Part shown: positions 17,563 to 25,810 of the stretch, piece after piece
How positions within the stretch are numbered: the first letter of the stretch is position 1
Layout of the letters: the number at the start of each line of letters is the position of its first letter
Assembly: GCF_017968885.1 (NCBI RefSeq)
Contig: NZ_CP072913.1
Location: 3,642,001-3,706,000, forward strand
DNA length: 64,000 nucleotides
Reading direction: 5' to 3'
From: Pseudomonas sp. Tri1
GTDB lineage: Bacteria; Pseudomonadota; Gammaproteobacteria; Pseudomonadales; Pseudomonadaceae
Notes under the pieces: model-generated
Told to the model about the DNA's origin: nothing
The model's input: the letters and a program-made list of their open reading frames with translations, nothing else
The model's database searches: none
Program-made: the position numbers and the translations under genes

Positions 17563-18220
17563 CTACAGCTTCCAATGGCGCCCGGCCCTGCGCGCCCTGC
17601 CCGATATGCTGGCCGGGGCCTGGGTAACTTTTGAAACCGCCGCGCTGTCGATGATTTTCGGCGTATTGATCGCCCTGGTACTGACAGTGATGCGCCAAGC
17701 CCGGCATCCCTTGCTGCGGGGCGTGGGCAACGGCTGGGTGTCCATCGCCCGCAACACCCCCTCGCTGTTCCAGATCTACATCCTCTACTTCGGCCTCGGC
17801 TCCCTCGGGCTGCACGTCAGTTCCTGGCTGGCCTTGCTGGCCGGGATCACCTTCAACAATGCCGGTTACCTGGCAGAAAACTTTCGTGGCGGCCTCAAGG
17901 CCGTGCCGAGTACGCAAATGCGTGCCGCTCGTTCCCTGGGCATGAGCGCTTTCCAGGCCTACCGGATGATCATCGTTCCGCAACTGTTGCGCATCGTCTT
18001 CTATCCGCTGACCAACCAGATGGTCTGGGCGGTGTTGATGACGTCGTTGGGCGTGGTCGTCGGCCTGAACAACGACCTCACAGGCGTTACCCAGGAATAC
18101 AACGTCAAGACGTTCCGCACCTTCGAGTACTTCGCCCTCGCGGCGGTGCTGTATTACCTGATCGCCAAGCTGATCGTCGGGCTGGCCCGGCTGTTGTCCT
18201 GGCGCTTGTTTCGTTATTGA
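17555..18220 (+). CDS. ABC transporter permease (polar amino acid, HisM family)
   Basis: The 221-residue inner-membrane protein has about five segments and the EAA-like loop AARSLGMSAFQAYRMIIVPQLLR that contacts the ATPase. ATG 17555 overlaps the stop of the AcnX gene; upstream in-frame starts would lie deep in AcnX. It pairs with the permease at 18233. Confidence 0.92.
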   Translation: MFDYSFQWRPALRALPDMLAGAWVTFETAALSMIFGVLIALVLTVMRQARHPLLRGVGNGWVSIARNTPSLFQIYILYFGLGSLGLHVSSWLALLAGITFNNAGYLAENFRGGLKAVPSTQMRAARSLGMSAFQAYRMIIVPQLLRIVFYPLTNQMVWAVLMTSLGVVVGLNNDLTGVTQEYNVKTFRTFEYFALAAVLYYLIAKLIVGLARLLSWRLFRY

Positions 18221-18232
18221 GGAGGGCTGGTC

Positions 18233-18883
18233 ATGTTTTCTACAAGCCTCACCGTTAACGACCTGCTGTTCTTGCTCAATGGGGCCTGGGTCACGCTGCA
18301 ACTGACCGTCTGGTCGATCCTGCTGGGTACCCTGGCCGGCTTGCTGTTCGGCCTGTTGCGAGCACTGTTGCCCCGGGCCAGCCTGCCGCTGGCCTGGGTG
18401 CTAGACGTGTTTCGCAGCGTGCCGCTGCTGATCCAGTTCGTGCTGTTCAACTCCCTCAAGAGCATCGTCGGCCTGAACCTCAGTGCCTTCGCGGTGGGTT
18501 GCATCGTGCTCGGGGTCTACGCCGCCGCGTACTTCACCGAAATCGTCCGTGGTGGCGTGCTGGCGGTCCCACTGAGCACCCGCCGGGCCAGCCGTTCCCT
18601 GGGCCTGAGTTACTTGCAGGACTTGCGTTTCATCGTCCTGCCGATTGCCACGCGGGTGGCCTTTCCCGGCTGGCTGAACCTGGTGCTCGGCGTGATGAAA
18701 GACACCGCGCTGGTGATGTGGATCGGCATCGTCGAATTGCTCCGTGCTTCGCAAACCATTGTCACGCGCATTCAGGAACCCCTGTTGGTGCTGTGCATCG
18801 CGGGCCTCATTTACTACGTCATGAGCCTGGTGGTCGCCCGCCTCGGCGCACGTCTGGAAAGAAGGTGGCAGGAAAATGATTGA
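18233..18883 (+). CDS. ABC transporter permease (polar amino acid, HisM family)
   Basis: The 216-residue second permease has the EAA-like loop (ASRSLGLSYLQDLRFIVLP). It starts 12 bp after the first permease behind GAGGAGGG, and its end overlaps the ATPase gene by 8 bp. It forms a heterodimeric membrane channel with the preceding protein. Confidence 0.92.
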   Translation: MFSTSLTVNDLLFLLNGAWVTLQLTVWSILLGTLAGLLFGLLRALLPRASLPLAWVLDVFRSVPLLIQFVLFNSLKSIVGLNLSAFAVGCIVLGVYAAAYFTEIVRGGVLAVPLSTRRASRSLGLSYLQDLRFIVLPIATRVAFPGWLNLVLGVMKDTALVMWIGIVELLRASQTIVTRIQEPLLVLCIAGLIYYVMSLVVARLGARLERRWQEND

Positions 18884-19598
18884 GATCGAAAACGTGCACA
18901 AATCCTTCGGTGACCTGGAAGTGGTCAAGGGCGTTAGCCTGACCGTGGACAAGGGTGAAGTGGTGTCGATCATCGGCGGTTCCGGCTCCGGAAAATCGAC
19001 CCTGCTGATGTGCATCAACGGCCTGGAGCCGATCCAGAAAGGCAGCATTCGCGTGGACGGTGTCGAGGTTCATGATCGCGCCACCGACCTCAATCGCTTG
19101 CGGCAGAAGATCGGCATCGTGTTCCAGCAATGGAACGCCTTCCCGCACCTGACCGTGCTGGAAAACGTGATGCTGGCGCCGCGCAAGGTGCTGGGCAAAA
19201 GCCAGCAGGACGCCGAGGCGCTGGCGGTGCAACAGCTCCAGCATGTCGGCCTGGGGGACAAGCTCAAGGCCTTTCCCGGCAAGCTTTCCGGCGGCCAGCA
19301 ACAACGCATGGCCATCGCCCGTGCCCTGGCGATGTCGCCGGACTACATGCTGTTCGACGAAGCCACCTCGGCCCTGGACCCGCAACTGGTGGGCGAAGTG
19401 CTGGACACCATGCGCATGCTCGCCGAAGACGGCATGACCATGGTGCTGGTGACCCACGAGATCCGCTTCGCCCGGGACGTGTCCGACCGCGTGGCGTTCT
19501 TTTGCAATGGCCGGGTCCATGAGATCGGGGCGCCGGACCAGGTGATTGGCAATCCCGTGCAGCCGGAGACGGCGGCTTTCCTCAAGTCGGTGAAATAG
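18876..19598 (+). CDS. ABC transporter ATP-binding protein (polar amino acid)
   Basis: The 240-residue ATPase has Walker A GGSGSGKSTLL (about residue 35), Q-loop FQQWNAFPHL, signature LSGGQQQRM, Walker B MLFDEATSALD and the H-loop LVTHE. It closes the SBP-AcnX-permease-permease-ATPase set. A REP pair follows. Confidence 0.95.
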   Translation: MIEIENVHKSFGDLEVVKGVSLTVDKGEVVSIIGGSGSGKSTLLMCINGLEPIQKGSIRVDGVEVHDRATDLNRLRQKIGIVFQQWNAFPHLTVLENVMLAPRKVLGKSQQDAEALAVQQLQHVGLGDKLKAFPGKLSGGQQQRMAIARALAMSPDYMLFDEATSALDPQLVGEVLDTMRMLAEDGMTMVLVTHEIRFARDVSDRVAFFCNGRVHEIGAPDQVIGNPVQPETAAFLKSVK

Positions 19599-19607
19599 CG
19601 GATGGCC

Positions 19608-19682
19608 CATCGCGAGCAGGCTCGCTCCCACAGGTTCTGTGGCGCTCACAAAACAGTGTGGGAGCGAGCTTGCTCGCGATGA
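19608..19682. repeat. Pair of REP units
   Basis: REP units at 19608-19633 (inverse) and 19658-19682 (+), outward arrangement as at 5395. They separate the ABC genes from the racemase-like gene. Confidence 0.9.
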
Positions 19683-19713
19683 GGCCCTACAAGACAACAC
19701 AAGGATTTGACTT

Positions 19714-20742
19714 ATGCGCTCATCGAAAATCATCCATGTAGTCAGCTGCCACGCCGAGGGCGAAGTCGGCGACGTGATCGTCGGCGGCGTCGCCCCACCG
19801 CCCGGCGCCACGGTGTGGGAACAGTCCCGCTGGATCGCCCAGGACCAGACCCTGCGCAACTTCGTTCTCAACGAGCCGCGGGGCGGCGTATTCCGCCACG
19901 TTAACCTGCTCGTACCGGCCAAGGACCCACGGGCGCAAATGGCCTGGATCATCATGGAGCCGGCCGACACCCCGCCGATGTCCGGCTCCAACTCGTTGTG
20001 CGTCGCCACCGTGCTGCTGGACAGCGGCATCCTGCCGATGACCGAACCCCAGACTCGCTTGGTGCTTGAGGCACCGGGCGGCCTGATCGAAGCCGTGGCC
20101 GACTGCCGCGACGGCAAGGTGCAGCGAGTGGAGATCAAGAACGTGCCCTCCTTCGCCGACCGCCTCGATGCCTGGATCGAAGTCGAGGGCCTGGGCTCGT
20201 TGCAGGTAGACACGGCGTACGGCGGCGACAGTTTTGTGATTGTCGACGCCCAGCGCCTGGGCTTCGCCATCCGTCCAGACGAGGCCGCCGAGCTGGTGGC
20301 CGTGGGCTTGAAAATCACCCGGGCCGCCAATGAACAACTGGGCTTCGTCCACCCGCTGAACCCCGATTGGTCGCATATCTCGTTCTGCCAGATCGCCGCG
20401 CCCATCGTCCAGGAGAATGGCATCGCCACCGGCGCCAACGCGGTGGTGATCCAGCCGGGCAAGATCGACCGCTCCCCCACCGGCACCGGCTGCTCGGCGC
20501 GCATGGCGGTGCTGCACGCCAAGGGCTTGATGCAGGTCGGCGAACGGTTCATCGGCCGCTCGATCATCGGCTCCGAATTCCATTGCCGCATCGACTCGCT
20601 GACCGACGTGGCCGGACGCCCGGCGATTTATCCGTGCATCGCCGGGCGGGCATGGATCACCGGCACGCATCAACTGCTGCTCGACCCGGCCGACCCGTGG
20701 CCGCAGGGCTATCGGCTTTCGGATACCTGGCCTGGCGCGTGA
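19714..20742 (+). CDS. Proline racemase family protein with Ser/Thr active site (candidate trans-3-hydroxyproline dehydratase)
   Basis: The 342-residue protein aligns with the proline racemase fold, but the two catalytic positions are Ser90 (MSGSNS, for MCGHGT) and Thr256 (RSPTGTGC, for SPCGTGT). A Thr at the second position is the mark of trans-3-hydroxy-L-proline dehydratases, which need only one base; racemases and 4-Hyp epimerases keep Cys there. With lhpA in the same island, this paralogue is therefore more likely a dehydratase making delta1-pyrroline-2-carboxylate. Cys95 and Cys260 lie close by. The substrate is inferred. Confidence 0.83.
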   Translation: MRSSKIIHVVSCHAEGEVGDVIVGGVAPPPGATVWEQSRWIAQDQTLRNFVLNEPRGGVFRHVNLLVPAKDPRAQMAWIIMEPADTPPMSGSNSLCVATVLLDSGILPMTEPQTRLVLEAPGGLIEAVADCRDGKVQRVEIKNVPSFADRLDAWIEVEGLGSLQVDTAYGGDSFVIVDAQRLGFAIRPDEAAELVAVGLKITRAANEQLGFVHPLNPDWSHISFCQIAAPIVQENGIATGANAVVIQPGKIDRSPTGTGCSARMAVLHAKGLMQVGERFIGRSIIGSEFHCRIDSLTDVAGRPAIYPCIAGRAWITGTHQLLLDPADPWPQGYRLSDTWPGA

Positions 20743-20786
20743 TTTCTTGAACCTGGAATCGCCCCTTGTAGGGCATTCAATTCTTT

Positions 20787-20801
20787 TTACGTATACGAAA
20801 T
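20787..20801. promoter_or_regulatory. Candidate GntR operator before the lhpC-like gene
   Basis: TTACGTATACGAAAT contains CGTATACGAAAT, identical to 14898-14909. It ends 19 bp before the start codon, overlapping the region a repressor would block. Confidence 0.7.
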
Positions 20802-20820
20802 ACCAAAACCGGAGACAACC

Positions 20821-21738
20821 ATGAGCAAACGCATCAACTGGAGCGGCGTCTTCCCTGCCGTCACCACCCAATTCAACGATGACTTTTCCATCAACCTGGA
20901 AAAAACCCACCAAGTGATTTCCAACGTTATTCGTGATGGCGTGTCAGGCCTGGTGGTCTGCGGGTCGGTGGGGGAAAACACTTCCCTGAGCGCCGAGGAA
21001 AAGATCGCCGTGACCGAAGTCGCGGTAGACGCTTCCCGGGGCCGGGTGCCGGTGATTTGCGGCGTGGCCGAGTTCACCAGCGTGCAAGCGGCCAAGGTCG
21101 CCAACGCGGTGCGTAAGGTGGGGGTCGACGGAGTGATGCTGATGCCGGCGCTGGTCTATGGCTCCAAGCCGTTCGAGACCGCCGAGCATTTCCGCTACGT
21201 CGCTCGGCATGCCGACGTGCCGTTGATGGTCTACAACAACCCGCCGATCTACAAGAATGACGTGACCCCGGACATTCTGATTTCCCTGGCCGATTGCGAC
21301 AACGTGGTGTGCTTCAAGGATTCCTCCGGCGACACCCGGCGTTTCATTGACGTGCGCAATGAAGTCGGCGACCGCTTTGTACTGTTCGCAGGCCTGGACG
21401 ATGTGGTGCTGGAAAGCCTTGCCGTGGGTGCCGAAGGCTGGGTCTCGGGCATGTCCAACGTGTTTCCGAAAGAAGGCGAGACCATTTTCCGCCTGGCCCG
21501 CGCCGGACGCTTTGCCGAAGCGATGCCGATCTACGAATGGCTGATGCCGATCCTGCATCTGGACGCCCGCGCCGACCTGGTGCAATGCATCAAGCTGTGC
21601 GAAGCCATTGCCGGTCGCGGCAGCGCCCTCACCCGCCCACCACGCCTGGCCTTGCCGCAAGAGGATCGGCTGTATGTGGAGCAGATCATGGCCAAGGCCC
21701 TGGCCAATCGGCCGGTGTTGCCGGATGTGGGGCTTTAA
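20821..21738 (+). CDS. lhpC: DHDPS-family delta1-pyrroline-4-hydroxy-2-carboxylate deaminase
   Basis: The 305-residue TIM-barrel protein has GSVGENTSLS, Tyr138 in MVYNNPP, and Schiff-base Lys166 in VCFKDSSGD, the N-acetylneuraminate lyase/DHDPS catalytic set. In hydroxyproline degradation this family deaminates delta1-pyrroline-4-hydroxy-2-carboxylate to alpha-ketoglutarate semialdehyde, the step after LhpBFE. The semialdehyde dehydrogenase that would finish the route is not in this window. GGAG lies 7 bp before the ATG; the GntR operator is just upstream. Confidence 0.87.
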   Translation: MSKRINWSGVFPAVTTQFNDDFSINLEKTHQVISNVIRDGVSGLVVCGSVGENTSLSAEEKIAVTEVAVDASRGRVPVICGVAEFTSVQAAKVANAVRKVGVDGVMLMPALVYGSKPFETAEHFRYVARHADVPLMVYNNPPIYKNDVTPDILISLADCDNVVCFKDSSGDTRRFIDVRNEVGDRFVLFAGLDDVVLESLAVGAEGWVSGMSNVFPKEGETIFRLARAGRFAEAMPIYEWLMPILHLDARADLVQCIKLCEAIAGRGSALTRPPRLALPQEDRLYVEQIMAKALANRPVLPDVGL

Positions 21739-21772
21739 GAACCGACCCAATACTCTGTAAATAAAGCACCCA

Positions 21773-21861
21773 TGTGGGAGCGAACTTGCTCGCGATAGCG
21801 GTCTGTCTGAATCGACTATGCTGGATGTGCCGCCATCATCGCGAGCAAGCTCGCTCCCACA
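21773..21861. repeat. REPIN upstream of the dinB gene
   Basis: REP units at 21773-21801 (GGGAGCGAACTTGCTCGCG, one base changed) and 21831-21861 face each other. The right unit ends nine bases before the DinB start codon. Confidence 0.9.
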
Positions 21862-21870
21862 AGGTGCCCC

Positions 21871-22425
21871 ATGAATTACTTCCTGGCCCAGGCCCTGAAC
21901 AATCAGTGGGCCAATCACCGACTGCTCACTGCCTGCGCGCAGTTGAGCGAAGCCGAATACGAGGCGCCGCGCACGGGGTTCTTCCCGTCCATACAAGGCA
22001 CGCTCTGCCATATTCTGGAAGTGGACCGCTATTACCTGACCGCTCTGGAAGGTGACCGGGACGGCCAGATCAAGGACTTTTCCGAGACCTTGGCCTTTGC
22101 CCAGCTGAAGGAAAGCCAAACCCGAACCGACCAGCAACTGCTGGCATTGTGCGAAAGCCTGCGAGAAAGAGACCTCGCCCGCTCCGTTGAGCTGGTACGC
22201 GTGGACGGCGTGGTACGTGAGCGGATCGACCGGCTGTTACTGCACCTGTTCGAACATCAGATCCACCACCGTGGCCAAGTCCATGGGATGCTCAGTGGCA
22301 CCGGCATCAAGCCACCCCAGCTCGATGAGTTTTTCCTTGATTGCGACCGCCCGTTCCGGCAACAGGAAGAACAACAACTGCAGCTCAACGAAGGGCGTGT
22401 CTGGCGGGACTATCTGCCTGACTGA
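21871..22425 (+). CDS. DinB family protein
   Basis: The 184-residue protein is a predicted four-helix DinB/YfiT-like bundle. Candidate metal ligands are His in LCHILEVDRYY and the late HQIHHRGQ motif (HxxxHxxQ-like), as in metal-dependent DinB members that may act as thiol or bacillithiol-type transferases. The ATG at 21871 is only a few bases after a REP unit, so any promoter is upstream of the repeat pair. The function is unknown. Confidence 0.85.
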   Translation: MNYFLAQALNNQWANHRLLTACAQLSEAEYEAPRTGFFPSIQGTLCHILEVDRYYLTALEGDRDGQIKDFSETLAFAQLKESQTRTDQQLLALCESLRERDLARSVELVRVDGVVRERIDRLLLHLFEHQIHHRGQVHGMLSGTGIKPPQLDEFFLDCDRPFRQQEEQQLQLNEGRVWRDYLPD

Positions 22426-22440
22426 AGCGACACGCTGTGT

Positions 22441-22471
22441 AAAAAATGCGATGGCCGCTGCCGGCCATCGC
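22441..22471 (-). terminator. Terminator of the aco/bdh operon
   Basis: GCGATGGCCG and CGGCCATCGC (22448-22457, 22462-22471) form a 10-bp stem with a 4-base loop. On the minus strand it is followed by TTTTTT, placed 27 bp after the bdh stop. Confidence 0.9.
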
Positions 22472-22497
22472 CAAATCGCCCACCCGGGCGCTCTCAG

Positions 22498-23592
22498 TCA
22501 GACCCGTGCGGGAGACACAATGATTTTCACGTTGTGCTCCTTGTTATTGACCAGTTCCTCGAAGCCCTGGCCAACGATCTGCTCCAGCTGGATGCGTCCG
22601 GTCACCAGTGGCGAGATATCCAGGCGCCCATCGGCGATGAAAGCGATCACATCGGCAAACTCACCGTTGTAGGCCAGCGCGCCGAGCACCTGCTTCTCGG
22701 TGGACACCAGGTCGAAGAAATTGAATTCACTGGGCTCCTCGAAGATTCCCACCAACACACATTTGCCAGCCTTGCGGATCAGGTCGATAGCCAGTTTGGC
22801 GGTGTGCTTGTTGCCGATGCACTCAAAGCTGACATCCGCCCCCAGGCCACCGGTCAGGCGACGCACTTCGGCCAGGGCGTCGCACTCCTTCGGATCGATC
22901 ACATGGTTGGCACCGACTTCCAGGGCCTTGGCCTTGCGTGCGCCGGACATCTCCAGGGCAATCACCTGGGCCGCGCCAGCGGCCTTGGCGCACATGATGG
23001 TGCACAGGCCGATCGTACCGGCGCCGACCACCACCACGTTTTGGCCCAGCAGGCTGCCGGCCTTTTTCACCGCGTGCATGCCGACCGCCAGGGGTTCGAT
23101 CAAGGCGCCAGCCTCGGCAGGGAAATCGGCCGGCAACTTGTAGAGCAGATTGGCCGGCACGTTGACCAATTCAGCAAACGCACCGTTGTTCATCAGCCCG
23201 GTGAACGCCAGGTTTTCGCAGATGTTGTACAGCCCGTGGGTGCAGTAATAGCAGGTGCCGCAGTGTTGGCAGGCATCGGCCGCCACCGGTTCACCGACGC
23301 TGAAACCTTCGACGCCAGCGCCCAGTTCGACGATCTCGCCGCAGAACTCATGGCCGAGGATGCACTGGCCCTTGATTCCGGTCAGCGGGTGCGGCGCGTC
23401 CACCGGGATGAACACCGGCCCAGCCACGTATTCATGCAGGTCGGAACCGCAGATGCCGCACCACTGCACGCGGATCTGTACCCAACCGGCGGGCGGCGAA
23501 ATCGGCAGTGGCACGTCTTCGACGCGGATGTCGTTGCGGCCATGCCAGACGGCGGCGCGCATGCTGCGGGTAGGCTTGATTGAAACGTTCAT
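22498..23592 (-). CDS. Zn-dependent 2,3-butanediol dehydrogenase
   Basis: The 364-residue medium-chain dehydrogenase has the catalytic-zinc residues in CGICGSDLHEY and GHEFCGE, a structural-zinc set in CQHCGTCYYC, and the NAD motif VVVGAGTIGLC. In Pseudomonas aco operons such an enzyme oxidises 2,3-butanediol to acetoin, which AcoABC then cleaves. It is last in the minus-strand operon, 54 bp after acoC. Confidence 0.9.
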   Translation of the reverse strand: MNVSIKPTRSMRAAVWHGRNDIRVEDVPLPISPPAGWVQIRVQWCGICGSDLHEYVAGPVFIPVDAPHPLTGIKGQCILGHEFCGEIVELGAGVEGFSVGEPVAADACQHCGTCYYCTHGLYNICENLAFTGLMNNGAFAELVNVPANLLYKLPADFPAEAGALIEPLAVGMHAVKKAGSLLGQNVVVVGAGTIGLCTIMCAKAAGAAQVIALEMSGARKAKALEVGANHVIDPKECDALAEVRRLTGGLGADVSFECIGNKHTAKLAIDLIRKAGKCVLVGIFEEPSEFNFFDLVSTEKQVLGALAYNGEFADVIAFIADGRLDISPLVTGRIQLEQIVGQGFEELVNNKEHNVKIIVSPARV

Positions 23593-23646
23593 GACGTTGC
23601 CTCCAGAAGTTTGTCGGGGCGACGAATCACTCCGCCGCCCGCTTGA

Positions 23647-24759
23647 TCAATGCTGTTCAATGAACTCGAGGATCAGTCGGTTGACCTGCTCGGCCGCTTC
23701 CATCTGCACCATGTGGCCCTGGCCGGAAAGCACCTCGACCTTTGCGCTCAGCCCATCGCTGTGGGCCACCGGGATGATTGCGTCGTCGCTGCCCCAGACC
23801 ACCAGGGTTGGCACATGGCCGGCCTGCACCACTTCGCGCAAGTCCACCTGTTGGCGGCCATCGGCGAACAACGTCGCAGACAGTCGCTGTAGTGCGGCGT
23901 CCACCCCTTCCAGGCGCTTGTACTTGAGCATGTCATCGAGCATCTGCCGGTTGACCAGCTCGGCATTGGAAAACAGTTGCACCAACTGCGGCTTGAGGGC
24001 GTTGCGGTTGGCGGCCTCGACAAAGCCTTGCAAATAGCCGCCATTGATCTGCGGGCCCAGGCCGGCGCTGCCGATCAAGGTCAGGGAGCGCACACGCTGG
24101 GGCATCAAGCGTGCGGCATTCAGCGACACCGCCCCACCCATGGAATGCCCCACCAGGTGCACGGCGTTGATGTCCAGGTGATCGAGCAGCGCCAGCACCA
24201 CGCCGCTCAGCTCGTCCAGATCGCCGCGCTGCAGTGTTTTGGCGGATTCGCCATGGCCCGGCAAGTCCAGGGCAATCACCCGGCGCCCGGCCGCCAGTGC
24301 TTCGTGGTTGAATAACCAGTTATTCAGGTCACCGCCGAAACCGTGTACCAGCACCAGCGGCGTGCCGCCCTCGCCACGCTCGAAATACCGGATCACTCGG
24401 CCGTCCAACTCGACTTTCTGCGGTTTCGGGCCGCTGTCTTCATCGGCGGCATCGCCCGGCACAAAGCTGGCTTGGAATTGCTCGATAACCGCATCGATCT
24501 CGGCATCGCTGGCTTCGCCGTCGACGACAATACCGAGCAAGGCGCCGACCGCCAGGGTTTCGTCCTGCCGGGCAATCTGCCGACGCAATATCCCGGAAAA
24601 CGGCGCTTCGACGCTGCTGGAGATCTTGTCGGTTTCCACGTCCATCACTTCATCGCCCTTGGTAATGGCCTGGCCTTCCTCCTTGAGCCAGGCGTCGACT
24701 CGGCCTTCGGTCATCGACAGGCCCCACTTGGGCATGGTCAGGGTATGAATCTGGCTCAT
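23647..24759 (-). CDS. acoC: Acetoin dehydrogenase E2 (acetyltransferase) with a hydrolase-fold domain
   Basis: The 370-residue protein has an N-terminal lipoyl domain with Lys45 in ETDKISSS, a linker at about 85-125, and an alpha/beta-hydrolase-fold domain (HGFGG, nucleophile GHSMGG, WGSDDAIIP, GQGHMVQMEA). This lipoyl-hydrolase layout is characteristic of AcoC. ATG 24759 overlaps the stop of acoB (ATGA); an earlier in-frame start at 24774 is less likely. It transfers the acetyl group to CoA. No dedicated E3 gene is present here. Confidence 0.93.
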   Translation of the reverse strand: MSQIHTLTMPKWGLSMTEGRVDAWLKEEGQAITKGDEVMDVETDKISSSVEAPFSGILRRQIARQDETLAVGALLGIVVDGEASDAEIDAVIEQFQASFVPGDAADEDSGPKPQKVELDGRVIRYFERGEGGTPLVLVHGFGGDLNNWLFNHEALAAGRRVIALDLPGHGESAKTLQRGDLDELSGVVLALLDHLDINAVHLVGHSMGGAVSLNAARLMPQRVRSLTLIGSAGLGPQINGGYLQGFVEAANRNALKPQLVQLFSNAELVNRQMLDDMLKYKRLEGVDAALQRLSATLFADGRQQVDLREVVQAGHVPTLVVWGSDDAIIPVAHSDGLSAKVEVLSGQGHMVQMEAAEQVNRLILEFIEQH

Positions 24760-25775
24760 CAGCGCTTGCTCCACTCGATCACGTTGAGCACGGCTTGTTC
24801 GATCTTCGCCGCGTCAGGGATATACAGGTCTTCCAGCGAATCGGAGAACGGCACCGGCGTGTGTGGCGCGGTGACCATCTCAATCGGTGCCTTGAGCGCG
24901 CCGAAGGCTTTTTGCGCCACCAGCGCGGAAATATCGGTAGCCATGGAACAGCGCGGGTTGGCCTCGTCGATGACCACCAGCCGTCCGGTCTTCTCGACGC
25001 TTTCGAGGATGCTGTCTTCGTCCATCGGGCTGGTGGTGCGCAAGTCGATGACTTCGCAATCGATGCCGCGTCCGGCGAGGCTGCGAGCGGCGTCCATCGC
25101 GGTGTTGACCATGCGCCCGTAAGACACCAGGGTCACGTCCTTGCCGTCGCGCAGGAAATTGGCCTCGCCAAAGGGAATGGTGTAGAGCTCCTCCGGCACC
25201 TCGCCCTGCATGCTGTAGAGCAACTTGTGCTCGCAGAAGATCACCGGGTCGTTGTCGCGGATCGCCTGGATCAACAAGCCCTTGGCATCGTAAGGCGATG
25301 ACGGACACACGACTTTCAGCCCCGGAATGTGCGTCCACAAGGACGTGAGCATCTGCGAATGCTGGGCGGCGGCGCGCAGGCCGGCGCCGACCATGGTGCG
25401 GATCACCAGCGGCGTGGAAGCCTTGCCGCCGAACATGTAGCGAAACTTCGCCGCCTGGTTGAGGATCTGGTCCAGGCAGCACCCGGCGAAGTCGACGAAC
25501 ATCAGTTCGCACACCGGACGCACGCCACAGGTGGCAGCCCCGACCGCCGCGCCGACGTAACCGATTTCCGACAGCGGCGTGTCGAGCACGCGGCCGGGGA
25601 ACTGGTCGTAAAGGCCCTTGGTGACACCAAGCACACCGCCCCAGGCGTCGTTTTCACCGGGCGCGCCGGCACCGCCAGCCACGTCCTCGCCCATGATAAA
25701 GACGCTGGCGTCGCGGCGCATTTCCTGGGCCAGGGCCTCGTTGATTGCCTGCTGATAACTGATTTTTCTCGCCAT
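24759..25775 (-). CDS. acoB: Acetoin dehydrogenase E1 beta subunit
   Basis: The 338-residue transketolase-like beta chain begins RKISYQQAINEALAQEM and has GEDVAGGAGAPGEND and the late PHTPVPFSDSLE. It pairs with AcoA to form the thiamine-diphosphate enzyme that cleaves acetoin. Upstream on the message, AACAAGAA (plus-strand 25790-25797) fits the Hfq/Crc AANAANAA pattern close to the start. Confidence 0.95.
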   Translation of the reverse strand: MARKISYQQAINEALAQEMRRDASVFIMGEDVAGGAGAPGENDAWGGVLGVTKGLYDQFPGRVLDTPLSEIGYVGAAVGAATCGVRPVCELMFVDFAGCCLDQILNQAAKFRYMFGGKASTPLVIRTMVGAGLRAAAQHSQMLTSLWTHIPGLKVVCPSSPYDAKGLLIQAIRDNDPVIFCEHKLLYSMQGEVPEELYTIPFGEANFLRDGKDVTLVSYGRMVNTAMDAARSLAGRGIDCEVIDLRTTSPMDEDSILESVEKTGRLVVIDEANPRCSMATDISALVAQKAFGALKAPIEMVTAPHTPVPFSDSLEDLYIPDAAKIEQAVLNVIEWSKR

Positions 25776-25810
25776 GATGGGATTCTCTATTCTTGTTTTA
25801 TAAAGGGCGT

